From Candidatus Sulfopaludibacter sp. SbA4 (GTDB lineage Bacteria; Acidobacteriota; Terriglobia; Bryobacterales; Bryobacteraceae), in assembly GCA_900290305.1 (NCBI GenBank), contig OMOG01000623.1:1-38650 (forward strand): a stretch of 38,650 nt of DNA, in the 5' to 3' direction. The stretch's first letter is position 1; the number at the start of each line of letters is the position of its first letter. Position numbers and translations under genes: made by a program. Under the pieces are notes generated by a model. It searched no databases and was not told the origin of the DNA. It was given only the letters and a program-made list of their open reading frames with translations. Shown one piece after another: positions 18,350 to 25,749 of this stretch.

Positions 18350-19633
18350 ATGGATAAACCAGGCGCACGCGCCCACCCCGCCCGCTGGGTGCCCACCCTC
18401 TACTTCGCCGAGGGCTTGCCGTTCTACGCCGTGTCGCTGATGGCGCTGATCTTCTACCAGCGGATGGGACTGCGCAACGATGTAATCGCATTCACTACCA
18501 GCCTACTGGGGTTGCCCTGGTCGCTCAAGCCGCTGTGGAGCCCGTTCCTGGAAATGTACCGGACGAAGAAGTTCTTCGTGGTGCTGACGGAAACTGCCGG
18601 AGGGTTGAGCCTGGGGATGGTGGCGCTGTGCCTGCCGCTTCCCTCCTATTTCCGATTCAGCCTGGCCCTGTTCGCGCTGGCCGCGTTCTGCTCGTCCACC
18701 CACGACATTGCCGCGGACGGCATTTATATCGGCAGCCTCTCCGCCAAAGAGCAGGCGGCTTACGCCGGGTGGCAAGGCGGCTTTTATAATGTTGCGCGGT
18801 TCTTCGCGCAGGGCGGGCTGATCATCCTGGCCGGCTACCTGGAAGACCGCATGCCGGTGATCCGTGCCTGGATGGCCATCTTCGGTGTGCTCGGATTGCT
18901 GCTGGTCGGCCTGGCGCTGTATCACGCGCGCGTGCTGCCTAAGGGAGGCAAGGAGCGCCACGCCCAAGCGGTAGGCCGCACGTTTTGGGACGTGGTCAGC
19001 AGCTTTTTCCGCAAACCCAACATCCTGTTTTTCCTGGTGTTCATCTTTCTCTACCGCGCCGGAGAGGGCCAGGTGGTGAAGATCGGACCGCTGTTCTTGA
19101 AAGCCGCCCGTTCTACCGGAGGACTGGGACTCACCACGGCGCAGTTCGGCGCCATTTACGGCACGTTCGGAACGGGGGCCTTCATCCTGGGGAGCATCCT
19201 GGGCGGGTATTTCACCTCCTGGCTGGGACTGCGCCGGGCGCTGTTGCCGTTGGTGGCGGTGATGAATCTTCCGATGCTGGCATACTTCTACTTGAGTACG
19301 GCGCTTCCGACGAATACCGTGTTGATCACTTTGGCGATGAGCATGGAAATGTTCGGCTATGGTTTTGGATTCGTGGGTGTGATTCTGCTGATGATGCAGG
19401 AAATCGCGCCGGGGAAATACCAGACCGCGCACTATGCTTTTGCGAACTCGCTGATGAACCTGGGACTGATCGTGCCCGGCGCGATCAGCGGTAAAATCCA
19501 GATGGCCATCGGCTATCGCAATTTTTTTATTTGGGTGTTGATATCGGCGGTCCCGGCGTTGCTGCTGGCGCGGATCGTGCCGATTCATAAGGGCGCGGCG
19601 CCGGAGGTGGAGATGGAACCGGAACATGTCTAG
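18350..19633 (+). CDS. MFS transporter, AmpG/PAT-like, likely sugar importer
   Basis: A major-facilitator membrane protein of about 427 residues with roughly twelve hydrophobic helices. The N-terminal segment WVPTLYFAEGLPFYAVSLM and the following SLLGLPWSLKPLWSPFLEM resemble AmpG and related importers of amino-sugar compounds. The C-terminal half has LGGYFTSWLGLRRALLPLV and a Met-rich helix. The frame extends upstream to 18290, but ATG 18350 (MDKPGARAH) gives a normal cytoplasmic N-terminus. The stop TAG at 19631-19633 begins a palindromic repeat. The genes downstream encode a GlcNAc-1-phosphate-type enzyme fusion and chitobiose phosphorylase, so a chitobiose or related GlcNAc disaccharide substrate is inferred from context. 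Confidence 0.82.
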   Translation: MDKPGARAHPARWVPTLYFAEGLPFYAVSLMALIFYQRMGLRNDVIAFTTSLLGLPWSLKPLWSPFLEMYRTKKFFVVLTETAGGLSLGMVALCLPLPSYFRFSLALFALAAFCSSTHDIAADGIYIGSLSAKEQAAYAGWQGGFYNVARFFAQGGLIILAGYLEDRMPVIRAWMAIFGVLGLLLVGLALYHARVLPKGGKERHAQAVGRTFWDVVSSFFRKPNILFFLVFIFLYRAGEGQVVKIGPLFLKAARSTGGLGLTTAQFGAIYGTFGTGAFILGSILGGYFTSWLGLRRALLPLVAVMNLPMLAYFYLSTALPTNTVLITLAMSMEMFGYGFGFVGVILLMMQEIAPGKYQTAHYAFANSLMNLGLIVPGAISGKIQMAIGYRNFFIWVLISAVPALLLARIVPIHKGAAPEVEMEPEHV

Positions 19634-19674
19634 TGTGCCAGGAACCGTGGCGCAGGCACGAGTGCCTGCGCCAC
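19631..19674. repeat. Palindromic repeat between MFS and fusion gene
   Basis: Starting with the MFS stop TAG, this stretch includes a perfect 13-bp inverted repeat, GTGGCGCAGGCAC (19647-19659) and GTGCCTGCGCCAC (19662-19674). It is the best-paired copy of the CAGG/CCTG family in the window. It could be transcribed as a stable hairpin just before the start of the next gene. Confidence 0.75.
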
Positions 19675-19685
19675 ACCTTAATGCC

Positions 19686-21818
19686 ATGCCTTCAGACGCT
19701 CTCAAAGCCATCGTTCTCGCCGCCGGCAAAGACGCCGGGTCGCTCCTCACCAAGCACCTCGGCGACCGCACCATCGTCGAATGCGTGCTCGCGAATCTGT
19801 CCCAGATCGTGCCCCCCGGCGAGATCTACCTGGTTACCGCCGGCGGCCAGGCGCCGCTCGCCAACGGCTATCACCACGTGGTCCAGGAGTCGCCGCTCGG
19901 CACCGGCCACGCCGTACTGCAGGCCGCCCATGCGCTGCGCGACTATCGCGGCAATCTCTTGATCCTCTACGGCGACACGCCGCTGGTCCGCTCCGGATCG
20001 CTTCTCGGACTGCTCAATCGGCACCGCCTGCGCCAGGCGCACCTCACGCTGCTCACCGCCGTGGCGGACCGTCCGCTGCCTTATGGGCGGATCATCCGCG
20101 ACGCCGCCGGCCACATCATGGACATCATCGAAGAGAAGGAGGCCTCGGCCGATGTGCGCGGTATTCGCGAGCTGAATGTGGGCGCGTACGTGGTCGAGGC
20201 CGGCGTCCTGTTTCACGCTTTAGAGCGCCAAAACCGTCTCACCGATTGCGTGCATGCGCTGATTCGTTCCGGCCTGCGCGTCGAAAGCTACCGCATCTAC
20301 GACCAGGACGAGGTGCAGGGCATAAACTCCGCGGAGGATCTCGCGCGCGCCGAGTTTATCGTGGAGAAGCGCCTGTTCCGCCCGCGCCGCCAGGAGGAAC
20401 AGAACCTCGTCACTTTCGGCACCGGGGGATGGCGCGCCGTCATCGGCGAGGGCTTCACCATGCACAACGTGCGGCGCCTCAGCCAGGCGCTGGCCAATGA
20501 GATCACTCGCCAGGGTCAGGAGAGCCGCGGAGTTGTGATCGGCTACGACCGGCGTTTCCTTTCCAGGCAGGCCGCCGAGGCTTCGGCGGAAGTCTTTGCC
20601 GGTAACAACGTTTCCGCGGTGCTCTTGACGGAGGATGCGCCCACTCCGCTCATCACCTACGCCACGTCGATTCGGGGCTCGGCTTACGGACTGGCCTTCA
20701 CCGCCAGTCACAACCCCCCGGAGTGGAACGGACTCAAAGTCTTTCGCGGCGATGGGTCCTTGCTGCTGGATCACGAGACGCGTGCGATTGAAATCGAGAC
20801 GAACTCACTCACTCCGCACCAGGTGATCAAGCTGGAACTGGACATCGGCCTCGAAGCCGGCATCATCCAGCCCGGCGATTTCACCAACCAGTACGTGGAC
20901 GCGGTGGAAGCCTTGATCGATCTGGAGGCCATCCGCAAGGCCGGGCTGAAGGTAATGGTGGACCCCATGTACGGGGTCGGTCAGTTGACCTTGGGAACCG
21001 TCCTCACTGAAGCCCGCTGCCGAGTCAGTTTCATCCACGAGCGCCACAACCCGCTGTTCGGCGGGCGCTCGCCCGCACCCAACCAAGAAGCGCTGCGGCT
21101 GCTGGCGTCCCACATGCGCGAAGGAGTCTACGATATCGGGCTCGCCATGGATGGCGACGCCGACCGCATCGCCATCGTGGACGAGCGCGGCGAGTATATC
21201 CCGGTGAACGATATCCTGCTGCTGCTGTATTGGTACCTGCACGAGATGCGCGGCGAGCGCGGCGGCGTGGCGCGCAACCTTTCCACCACGCACCTGCTGG
21301 ACCGCCTGGCGCACAACCTGGGCGAGGAATGTTACGAGGTCCCGGTCGGTTTCAAGCACATCGTATCGACCATGCAGGAGCACCAGGCGCTGCTGGGCGG
21401 CGAGTCTTCGGGCGGGTTGACGATTCGCGGCCACATCCTGGGCAAGGATGGCATCTTCGCGGCCGCGCTGATCGTGGAGATGCTTGCCTGCACAGGCCAG
21501 AAGGTTTCCGGGTTGCGCAAGACGGTCTATGGCATCACGGGCCGCCTCTACGCGCTGGAGGAAAGCCTGCCCGCCACCCCGGAGATGCGCGTCGCGGTTC
21601 CGCGCCGATTGAAGGAGATGCCGGCGGGGCGCATCGGGCAGTACCCCGTGCTGCGGGTTTCGCAGATGGATGGGACGAAGCTGTATCTCGAAAACGACAA
21701 CTGGGCTTTGGTGCGCTTCTCCGGGACCGAGCCCGTTCTCCGCCTGGCGGTGGAAGCCGATTCGGAACAGAAGGCCACTGAGTTAGTGGATTGGCTGCGA
21801 CAGTTTGTAAGGGCTTGA
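19686..21818 (+). CDS. Fusion of GlmU-like uridylyltransferase domain and phosphohexomutase
   Basis: About 710 residues in two parts. Residues 1-235 resemble the N-terminal pyrophosphorylase domain of GlmU, with LAAGK, QESPLGTGHAV, LYGDTPLV, PYGRI, IIEEKEA, ELNVGAY and the metal-binding GINS. The usual GTRM nucleotide loop after LAAGK is replaced by an unrelated, shorter stretch, so transferase activity is uncertain. Residues 240-710 form a phosphoglucomutase/phosphomannomutase-type enzyme with catalytic Ser 341 in TASHNP, metal loop DGDADR (489-494), sugar loop GGESSGG (571-577) and phosphate loop RFSGTEP (677-683). No hexapeptide-repeat domain is present. The frame opens at 19626, but the first 20 residues are repeat-encoded, so I prefer ATG 19686 despite a weak ribosome site. 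Likely role: handling GlcNAc-1-phosphate made by the next gene. Confidence 0.82.
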   Translation: MPSDALKAIVLAAGKDAGSLLTKHLGDRTIVECVLANLSQIVPPGEIYLVTAGGQAPLANGYHHVVQESPLGTGHAVLQAAHALRDYRGNLLILYGDTPLVRSGSLLGLLNRHRLRQAHLTLLTAVADRPLPYGRIIRDAAGHIMDIIEEKEASADVRGIRELNVGAYVVEAGVLFHALERQNRLTDCVHALIRSGLRVESYRIYDQDEVQGINSAEDLARAEFIVEKRLFRPRRQEEQNLVTFGTGGWRAVIGEGFTMHNVRRLSQALANEITRQGQESRGVVIGYDRRFLSRQAAEASAEVFAGNNVSAVLLTEDAPTPLITYATSIRGSAYGLAFTASHNPPEWNGLKVFRGDGSLLLDHETRAIEIETNSLTPHQVIKLELDIGLEAGIIQPGDFTNQYVDAVEALIDLEAIRKAGLKVMVDPMYGVGQLTLGTVLTEARCRVSFIHERHNPLFGGRSPAPNQEALRLLASHMREGVYDIGLAMDGDADRIAIVDERGEYIPVNDILLLLYWYLHEMRGERGGVARNLSTTHLLDRLAHNLGEECYEVPVGFKHIVSTMQEHQALLGGESSGGLTIRGHILGKDGIFAAALIVEMLACTGQKVSGLRKTVYGITGRLYALEESLPATPEMRVAVPRRLKEMPAGRIGQYPVLRVSQMDGTKLYLENDNWALVRFSGTEPVLRLAVEADSEQKATELVDWLRQFVRA

Positions 21819-21823
21819 CAAGA

Positions 21824-21882
21824 CCGCTCCCTTACCGTCGCGGCTCCGAAAGCGCATCGGAGCCGCGACCGTAAGGGAGCGG
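21824..21882 (+). promoter_or_regulatory. Long leader hairpin hiding the chitobiose phosphorylase ribosome-binding site
   Basis: Two 26-base arms (21824-21849 and 21857-21882) pair at 25 of 26 positions around a 7-base loop. It begins 6 bp past the fusion-gene stop and ends 5 bp before the ATG at 21888. The right arm contains AAGGGAG (21873-21879), the only good Shine-Dalgarno, 8 bp from that ATG. The ribosome site would be buried unless a ribosome finishing the upstream gene opens the stem. It has no T tract, so I do not read it as a simple terminator. The sequence is unlike the CAGG/CCTG palindromes. Confidence 0.7.
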
Positions 21883-21887
21883 TTGGA

Positions 21888-24293
21888 ATGGAGCTTATGC
21901 GCTACGGCTGGTTTGACAACGAAAACCGCGAATACGTAATCGACCGCCCCGATGTCCCAGTCTCCTGGACTAACTACCTGGGAGTCGAGAGTCTCTGTAC
22001 GGTCATCTCCCACAATGCCGGCGGGTATTCGTTCTATAAGTCCGCCGAGCATGGCCGAGTCACTCGCTTCCGCCCCAACGGCGTGCCGCTCGACCGGCCG
22101 GGTCACTACTGCTACGTCCGCGACGATGACACCGGCGAATATTGGTCCATCTCCTGGCAGCCCGTGGGGAAAGACTTCGGGCAGGCCCGCTACGAGTGCC
22201 GCCACGGCCTCTCTTACTCGCGATTCACCTGCGACTACCGCGACCTGCACGCCGAGCAGACCATCTTCATCCCGCTGGGCGACGACGTCGAGGTATGGGA
22301 CGTGCGGATTCGCAACGATAGCCCCACGCCGCGCCGTCTCAGCGTGTTCGGGTACGTCGAGTTTTCTTTTCACCACATCGACATCGATAACCAGAATCTG
22401 CAGATGAGCCTGTATGCCAGCGGATCGAGTTATCGCGATGGCGTGATCGAGTACGATTTCTTTTACGAGCCATGGACCTTTCACTACTTCACAGCCGGCT
22501 TCGAAGCCCAAAGCTTCGACAGCCTGCGCGACAGCTTCATCGGCAGCTACCGCAACGAGACTAACCCCATCGCGGTGGAGCGCGGCCATTGCGGCAACCG
22601 CTCGGAGCTGGGCGGCAATCACTGCGGCGCCCTGCATACTCGAGTGACTCTGCCGGCGGGGAAATCGGTGCGGCTGCCATTCCTGCTGGGCGTGGGCCCG
22701 CGCGAAAAGGGCCGGCAGATCCGCGCCAAGTATTCGAGCGCGGCCGCGGTGGATGCCGCCTTCGCCGGACTGCGGTCGTACTGGCAGGAGAAGCTTGGCG
22801 CGTTCCAGTCGCAGACTCCGCACCCGGGTCTCGACACCATGATCAACACGTGGACGCTGTACCAGGCGGAGACCTGCGTGGTCTGGTCGCGGTTCGCGTC
22901 CTTCATCGAAGTCGGCGGGCGCATGGGACTGGGATACCGCGATACCTCGCAGGATGTGATGTCGGTGGCCCATACCAATCCGGCCAAATGCCGCCAGCGG
23001 ATCATCGAGCTTTTGAAGGGCCAGGTGAACCAGGGCTACGGGCTGCATCTCTTCGACCCCGATTGGTTCGACCTCGAAAAGCAGGCCGCGCCCAAGTTCA
23101 AGTCACCCACCGTCACGCCCTCGCCCGACCGCAAGAGCATCATACACGGGCTGGCCGACGTCTGCTCCGACGACGCGTTGTGGCTGGTGGTCTCCATCTG
23201 CGAGTACGTGAAGGAGACTGGCGAAACCGCCCTGTTCGACGAAGTCGTGCCGTTCGCCGACGAAGGCGAGGCCACGGTCTACGAGCACCTCAAGCGCGCT
23301 CTCGATTTTTCGGCGGAGCAGGTCGGCCCCACCGGCATCTGCAAGGGCCTCCGCGCCGACTGGAACGATTGCCTCAACCTGGGCGGCGGCGAAAGCGCCC
23401 TGGTGTCGTTCCTGCACCACTGGGCGCTGCGGGCCTTTGTCGAAGCCGCCGAGTACTTAGGCCGCACCACTGACTCGACTCAGTATTGTCGCCTGGCCGA
23501 GAAGGTTCGCCAGACGTGCGAGAGCGAGCTTTGGGACGGCGAGTGGTACATCCGCGGCATCACTTCGAGCGGCGTCCGGATCGGCACTCACAAAAGCGAA
23601 GAAGGCAAAATCTTCCTCGAAAGCAACACCTGGGCGGTGGCATCGGATCTCGCTCCGCCGGACCGCGCGCGAAGCACCATGGATGCGATCGACCGTCACT
23701 TATTCTCCGAGTACGGCATCCACTTACTCTGGCCGGCGTTCTCCAAGCCCGATGACCAGATCGGCTTTGTGACTCGGGTGTACAAGGGCATCAAGGAGAA
23801 TGCCGCGATCTTCAGCCATCCCAACCCGTGGGCGGTGATCGCGGAGTGCAAGCTTGGCCGCGGCGACCGCGCCATGAAGTTCTACGACGCGCTGCTGCCT
23901 TATCGCCAAAATGACTGCATTGAGACTCGCGAGGCGGAGCCGTACTCCTATTGCCAGTTCGTCATGGGCCGCGACCATACGGCCTTCGGCCGCGCGCGCC
24001 ACCCGTGGCTGACCGGCAGCGGCGGCTGGAGCTACACGGCCGCGACGCGATGGATCCTCGGGGTGCGGCCGGGCTTCGACGGGCTCATCGTAGACCCCTG
24101 CATTCCGGCCGATTGGAAGGAATTTCAAGTGACCAGGCGATGGAGGGGTGCGACGTACCACATCACCGTCCGCAATCCTGATGGCGTGCAGAAGGGCGTG
24201 AGGGCGGTGAGCCTGAATGGCGGCCCATTGGTGGCCACGATACCGCCGCAGCCCGCTGGATCGGTGAACGAAGTTTCGGTAGAGATGGGCTAG
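21888..24293 (+). CDS. chbP: N,N'-diacetylchitobiose phosphorylase (GH94)
   Basis: An 801-residue cytoplasmic GH94 enzyme, the same length as characterised Vibrio chitobiose phosphorylases and, from memory, closely similar throughout. It cleaves GlcNAc-GlcNAc with phosphate to give GlcNAc and GlcNAc-1-phosphate. Family landmarks are FDNENREYVIDRPDVP at the N-terminus, TNYLGVESLCTVISHNAGG, LYQAETCVVWSRFASFIEVG, GYRDTSQDVMSVAHTNPAK, the catalytic region GLRADWNDCLNLGGGES (Asp 491 or 494 as general acid), WLTGSGGWSYTAATRWILG and VDPCIPADW. The start could be ATG 21888 or ATG 21897; the latter gives MRYGWFDN, matching the family N-terminus. The upstream hairpin suggests translational coupling to the fusion gene. 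Its TAG stop is part of a palindrome shared with the converging sigma-factor gene. Confidence 0.93.
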   Translation: MELMRYGWFDNENREYVIDRPDVPVSWTNYLGVESLCTVISHNAGGYSFYKSAEHGRVTRFRPNGVPLDRPGHYCYVRDDDTGEYWSISWQPVGKDFGQARYECRHGLSYSRFTCDYRDLHAEQTIFIPLGDDVEVWDVRIRNDSPTPRRLSVFGYVEFSFHHIDIDNQNLQMSLYASGSSYRDGVIEYDFFYEPWTFHYFTAGFEAQSFDSLRDSFIGSYRNETNPIAVERGHCGNRSELGGNHCGALHTRVTLPAGKSVRLPFLLGVGPREKGRQIRAKYSSAAAVDAAFAGLRSYWQEKLGAFQSQTPHPGLDTMINTWTLYQAETCVVWSRFASFIEVGGRMGLGYRDTSQDVMSVAHTNPAKCRQRIIELLKGQVNQGYGLHLFDPDWFDLEKQAAPKFKSPTVTPSPDRKSIIHGLADVCSDDALWLVVSICEYVKETGETALFDEVVPFADEGEATVYEHLKRALDFSAEQVGPTGICKGLRADWNDCLNLGGGESALVSFLHHWALRAFVEAAEYLGRTTDSTQYCRLAEKVRQTCESELWDGEWYIRGITSSGVRIGTHKSEEGKIFLESNTWAVASDLAPPDRARSTMDAIDRHLFSEYGIHLLWPAFSKPDDQIGFVTRVYKGIKENAAIFSHPNPWAVIAECKLGRGDRAMKFYDALLPYRQNDCIETREAEPYSYCQFVMGRDHTAFGRARHPWLTGSGGWSYTAATRWILGVRPGFDGLIVDPCIPADWKEFQVTRRWRGATYHITVRNPDGVQKGVRAVSLNGGPLVATIPPQPAGSVNEVSVEMG

Positions 24294-24886
24294 TGGGACA
24301 GGCCTCCTGGCCTGTCGTTCTCCCCAGTCAGTGCGGCAAACAACCACGTCTTGGCCATTCTCCAATCGCGCTTGGCCGTCTTCAGCGAGATTCCCAGGAC
24401 CTCGGCGGTTTCCTCGACACTCAGTCCGCCGAAATAACGCAACTCCACCACGCGGCCTTTGCGGGCATCGATCTTGGACAACGACTCGAGTGCCTCATCC
24501 AGGGCCAGGATTTCGATTCCGCGGGCCCGCTCCGCCAACACCACGTCATCCAGCGGCACCCGCACTGCATCGCCGCCGCGCTTGGCATACCCACGGCTGC
24601 GCGCATGGTCCACCAGAATGCGCCGGATGATTTGCGAACAGAGCGCCAGAAAGTGCGCGCGATTTTCACAGCGAAGGCCGCCCGCTCGAACCAGCTTGAG
24701 ATAAGCCTCATTGGCCAGCGCGGCCGACTCCAGCGTTTCACCAGCGGGGCGGAGTCGCAGGTGCTGTCTCGCGATTCGCCGCAGTTCCGGGTAGACGAAA
24801 GACATCAGGTGGCTCAGCGCTTCTTCGTCGCCGTTGTTCCACGCAGCGAGCAAAGCGCTGATCTCGTGTCCACCCTCGACGGCCAT
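24290..24886 (-). CDS. ECF-type RNA polymerase sigma factor
   Basis: A protein of about 198 residues of the acidobacterial/planctomycete ECF group. Region 2 (LMSFVYPELRRIARQHLRLR, then LANEAYLKLVRA and HFLALCSQIIRRILVDHAR) is followed by the region 4 helix-turn-helix (GRVVELRYFGGLSVEETAE and LGISLKTAKRDWRMAKTWL). No anti-sigma gene is adjacent. The nearby receptor kinase at 25750-28577 is a possible signalling partner, because ECFs of this group often lie beside such kinases. I chose ATG 24886 (MAVEGGHEIS), where similarity begins; the frame extends to 24973. The last eight residues, DRPGGLSH, are encoded by the palindromic repeat at 24291-24316. Confidence 0.87.
   Translation of the reverse strand: MAVEGGHEISALLAAWNNGDEEALSHLMSFVYPELRRIARQHLRLRPAGETLESAALANEAYLKLVRAGGLRCENRAHFLALCSQIIRRILVDHARSRGYAKRGGDAVRVPLDDVVLAERARGIEILALDEALESLSKIDARKGRVVELRYFGGLSVEETAEVLGISLKTAKRDWRMAKTWLFAALTGENDRPGGLSH
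24291..24316. repeat. Palindromic repeat supplying stop codons for two converging genes
   Basis: Arms GACAGGCC (24297-24304) and GGCCTGTC (24309-24316) form a perfect 8-bp stem with loop TCCT. The plus-strand gene stops at TAG 24291-24293 and the minus-strand sigma gene at TAG 24292-24290, both read from the same CTAG. Confidence 0.75.
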
Positions 24887-24975
24887 GCCGGTGCCGATCC
24901 TACCACAAAATAATTCATCGCCGGTGACCCTTTTTCCCGCCCGTTCCCGGAATACAGGCAGGAGGTAGTTCAATC

Positions 24976-25521
24976 ATGCCGAAACTTCTAAGTTCCTTGG
25001 GCCTGCTGGCGCTGGCAGCCATGCCCCTCGCGCTGATGCCCGCAGCGGCCCAAGCCCAGGGGATGCCAATCCAGGGAACTTTTACGGTCCAGTTCGAGGC
25101 GATTGCAGCGATTGCAGCCTGCGGTCCCAACGATACGAATTGCAGCGTGTGTCTCAACAATTCCGGCCTTTATATTGAGGCACAGGGTATTGGTAACACC
25201 TCGCTGGGTACGCTGTTCCTTGAGATCCAAAAGTGTTACTACAACCCGGGGTTTGGGACTTACAAAGGGACTTTCAAAATGACCGCTCCCAATGGAAAAG
25301 ACTCCGTGAAGGGGACGTATACAGGAAAGGACGACGCTCCGGGGGACGCCTACGGCTTCGGTCCGTTTAGCGGCACGTTAACGATCGCGGGGGGAACGGG
25401 CAGCCTCAGCCGCGCAGATGGGAGTATCAGCTTCACGGCCGTGGGGGGCCCCGCGACGGCCGGACCGAGTGCCAACACCTACGTGGGGATGGCGTTCTAT
25501 TCAGTCCAGGGAAGGCTCTGA
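24976..25521 (+). CDS. Small secreted protein of unknown function
   Basis: A 181-residue protein with a clear signal peptide (LLALAAMPLALMPAAAQAQG). The mature part is Gly/Thr-rich and predicted all-beta (GTFTVQFEAIAAIAACG, TYKGTFKMTAPNGKDSVKG, FSGTLTIAGGTGSLSRADG). The pattern recalls the lipocalin-like or allene-oxide-cyclase-like barrels often annotated as hypothetical in acidobacteria. Four cysteines (two in CGPNDTNCSVC) may form disulfides. A strong AGGAGGT ribosome site precedes the ATG at 24976. It is divergent from the ECF sigma gene, whose product could control it. No function can be assigned. Confidence 0.75.
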   Translation: MPKLLSSLGLLALAAMPLALMPAAAQAQGMPIQGTFTVQFEAIAAIAACGPNDTNCSVCLNNSGLYIEAQGIGNTSLGTLFLEIQKCYYNPGFGTYKGTFKMTAPNGKDSVKGTYTGKDDAPGDAYGFGPFSGTLTIAGGTGSLSRADGSISFTAVGGPATAGPSANTYVGMAFYSVQGRL

Positions 25522-25522
25522 T

Positions 25523-25557
25523 GTGGGGCAGGCGATCGTTTTCTGTCGCCTGCTCAC
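25523..25557. repeat. Palindromic repeat next to the stop of the small secreted protein
   Basis: Arms GTGGGGCAGGCGA (25523-25535) and TCGCCTGCTCAC (25546-25557) surround a TCGTTTTCTG loop. It begins 1 bp after the TGA at 25519-25521. The left arm and the TCGTTTT loop core match the copy inside the sigma-54 gene at 37094. Confidence 0.7.
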
Positions 25558-25705
25558 CCGCCTATGGAAGCGGCAGGCCACAAAAGCTTGCTGCCCGCGG
25601 GGCGGGCCAAGACGTAAAGGAACAGGCCGGTCTTCGCCAAACATTCGCCAAATTTTGGGATTCGCTAACAAATCTATTTTCAGTGGCTTAGCGACATGTT
25701 CCTTA

Positions 25706-25726
25706 GAAAACGATGGCCTGCCCCAC
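25706..25726. repeat. Inverted half-copy of the palindromic repeat
   Basis: This 21-bp stretch is the reverse complement of the left arm and loop at 25523-25543, with one mismatch. With the intact copy it brackets about 160 bp of non-coding sequence that also contains a stray GGCAGGCCAC arm near 25573-25582. The region separates the small secreted protein from the kinase 3' end and shows no gene. Confidence 0.55.
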
Positions 25727-25749
25727 GGGCATTCATGTCCCCCTGAGAT

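Noticed and set aside
21824-21882. The long hairpin as a simple transcription terminator
   Set aside because: No T tract follows on either strand, and it lies between two genes that appear to work together.
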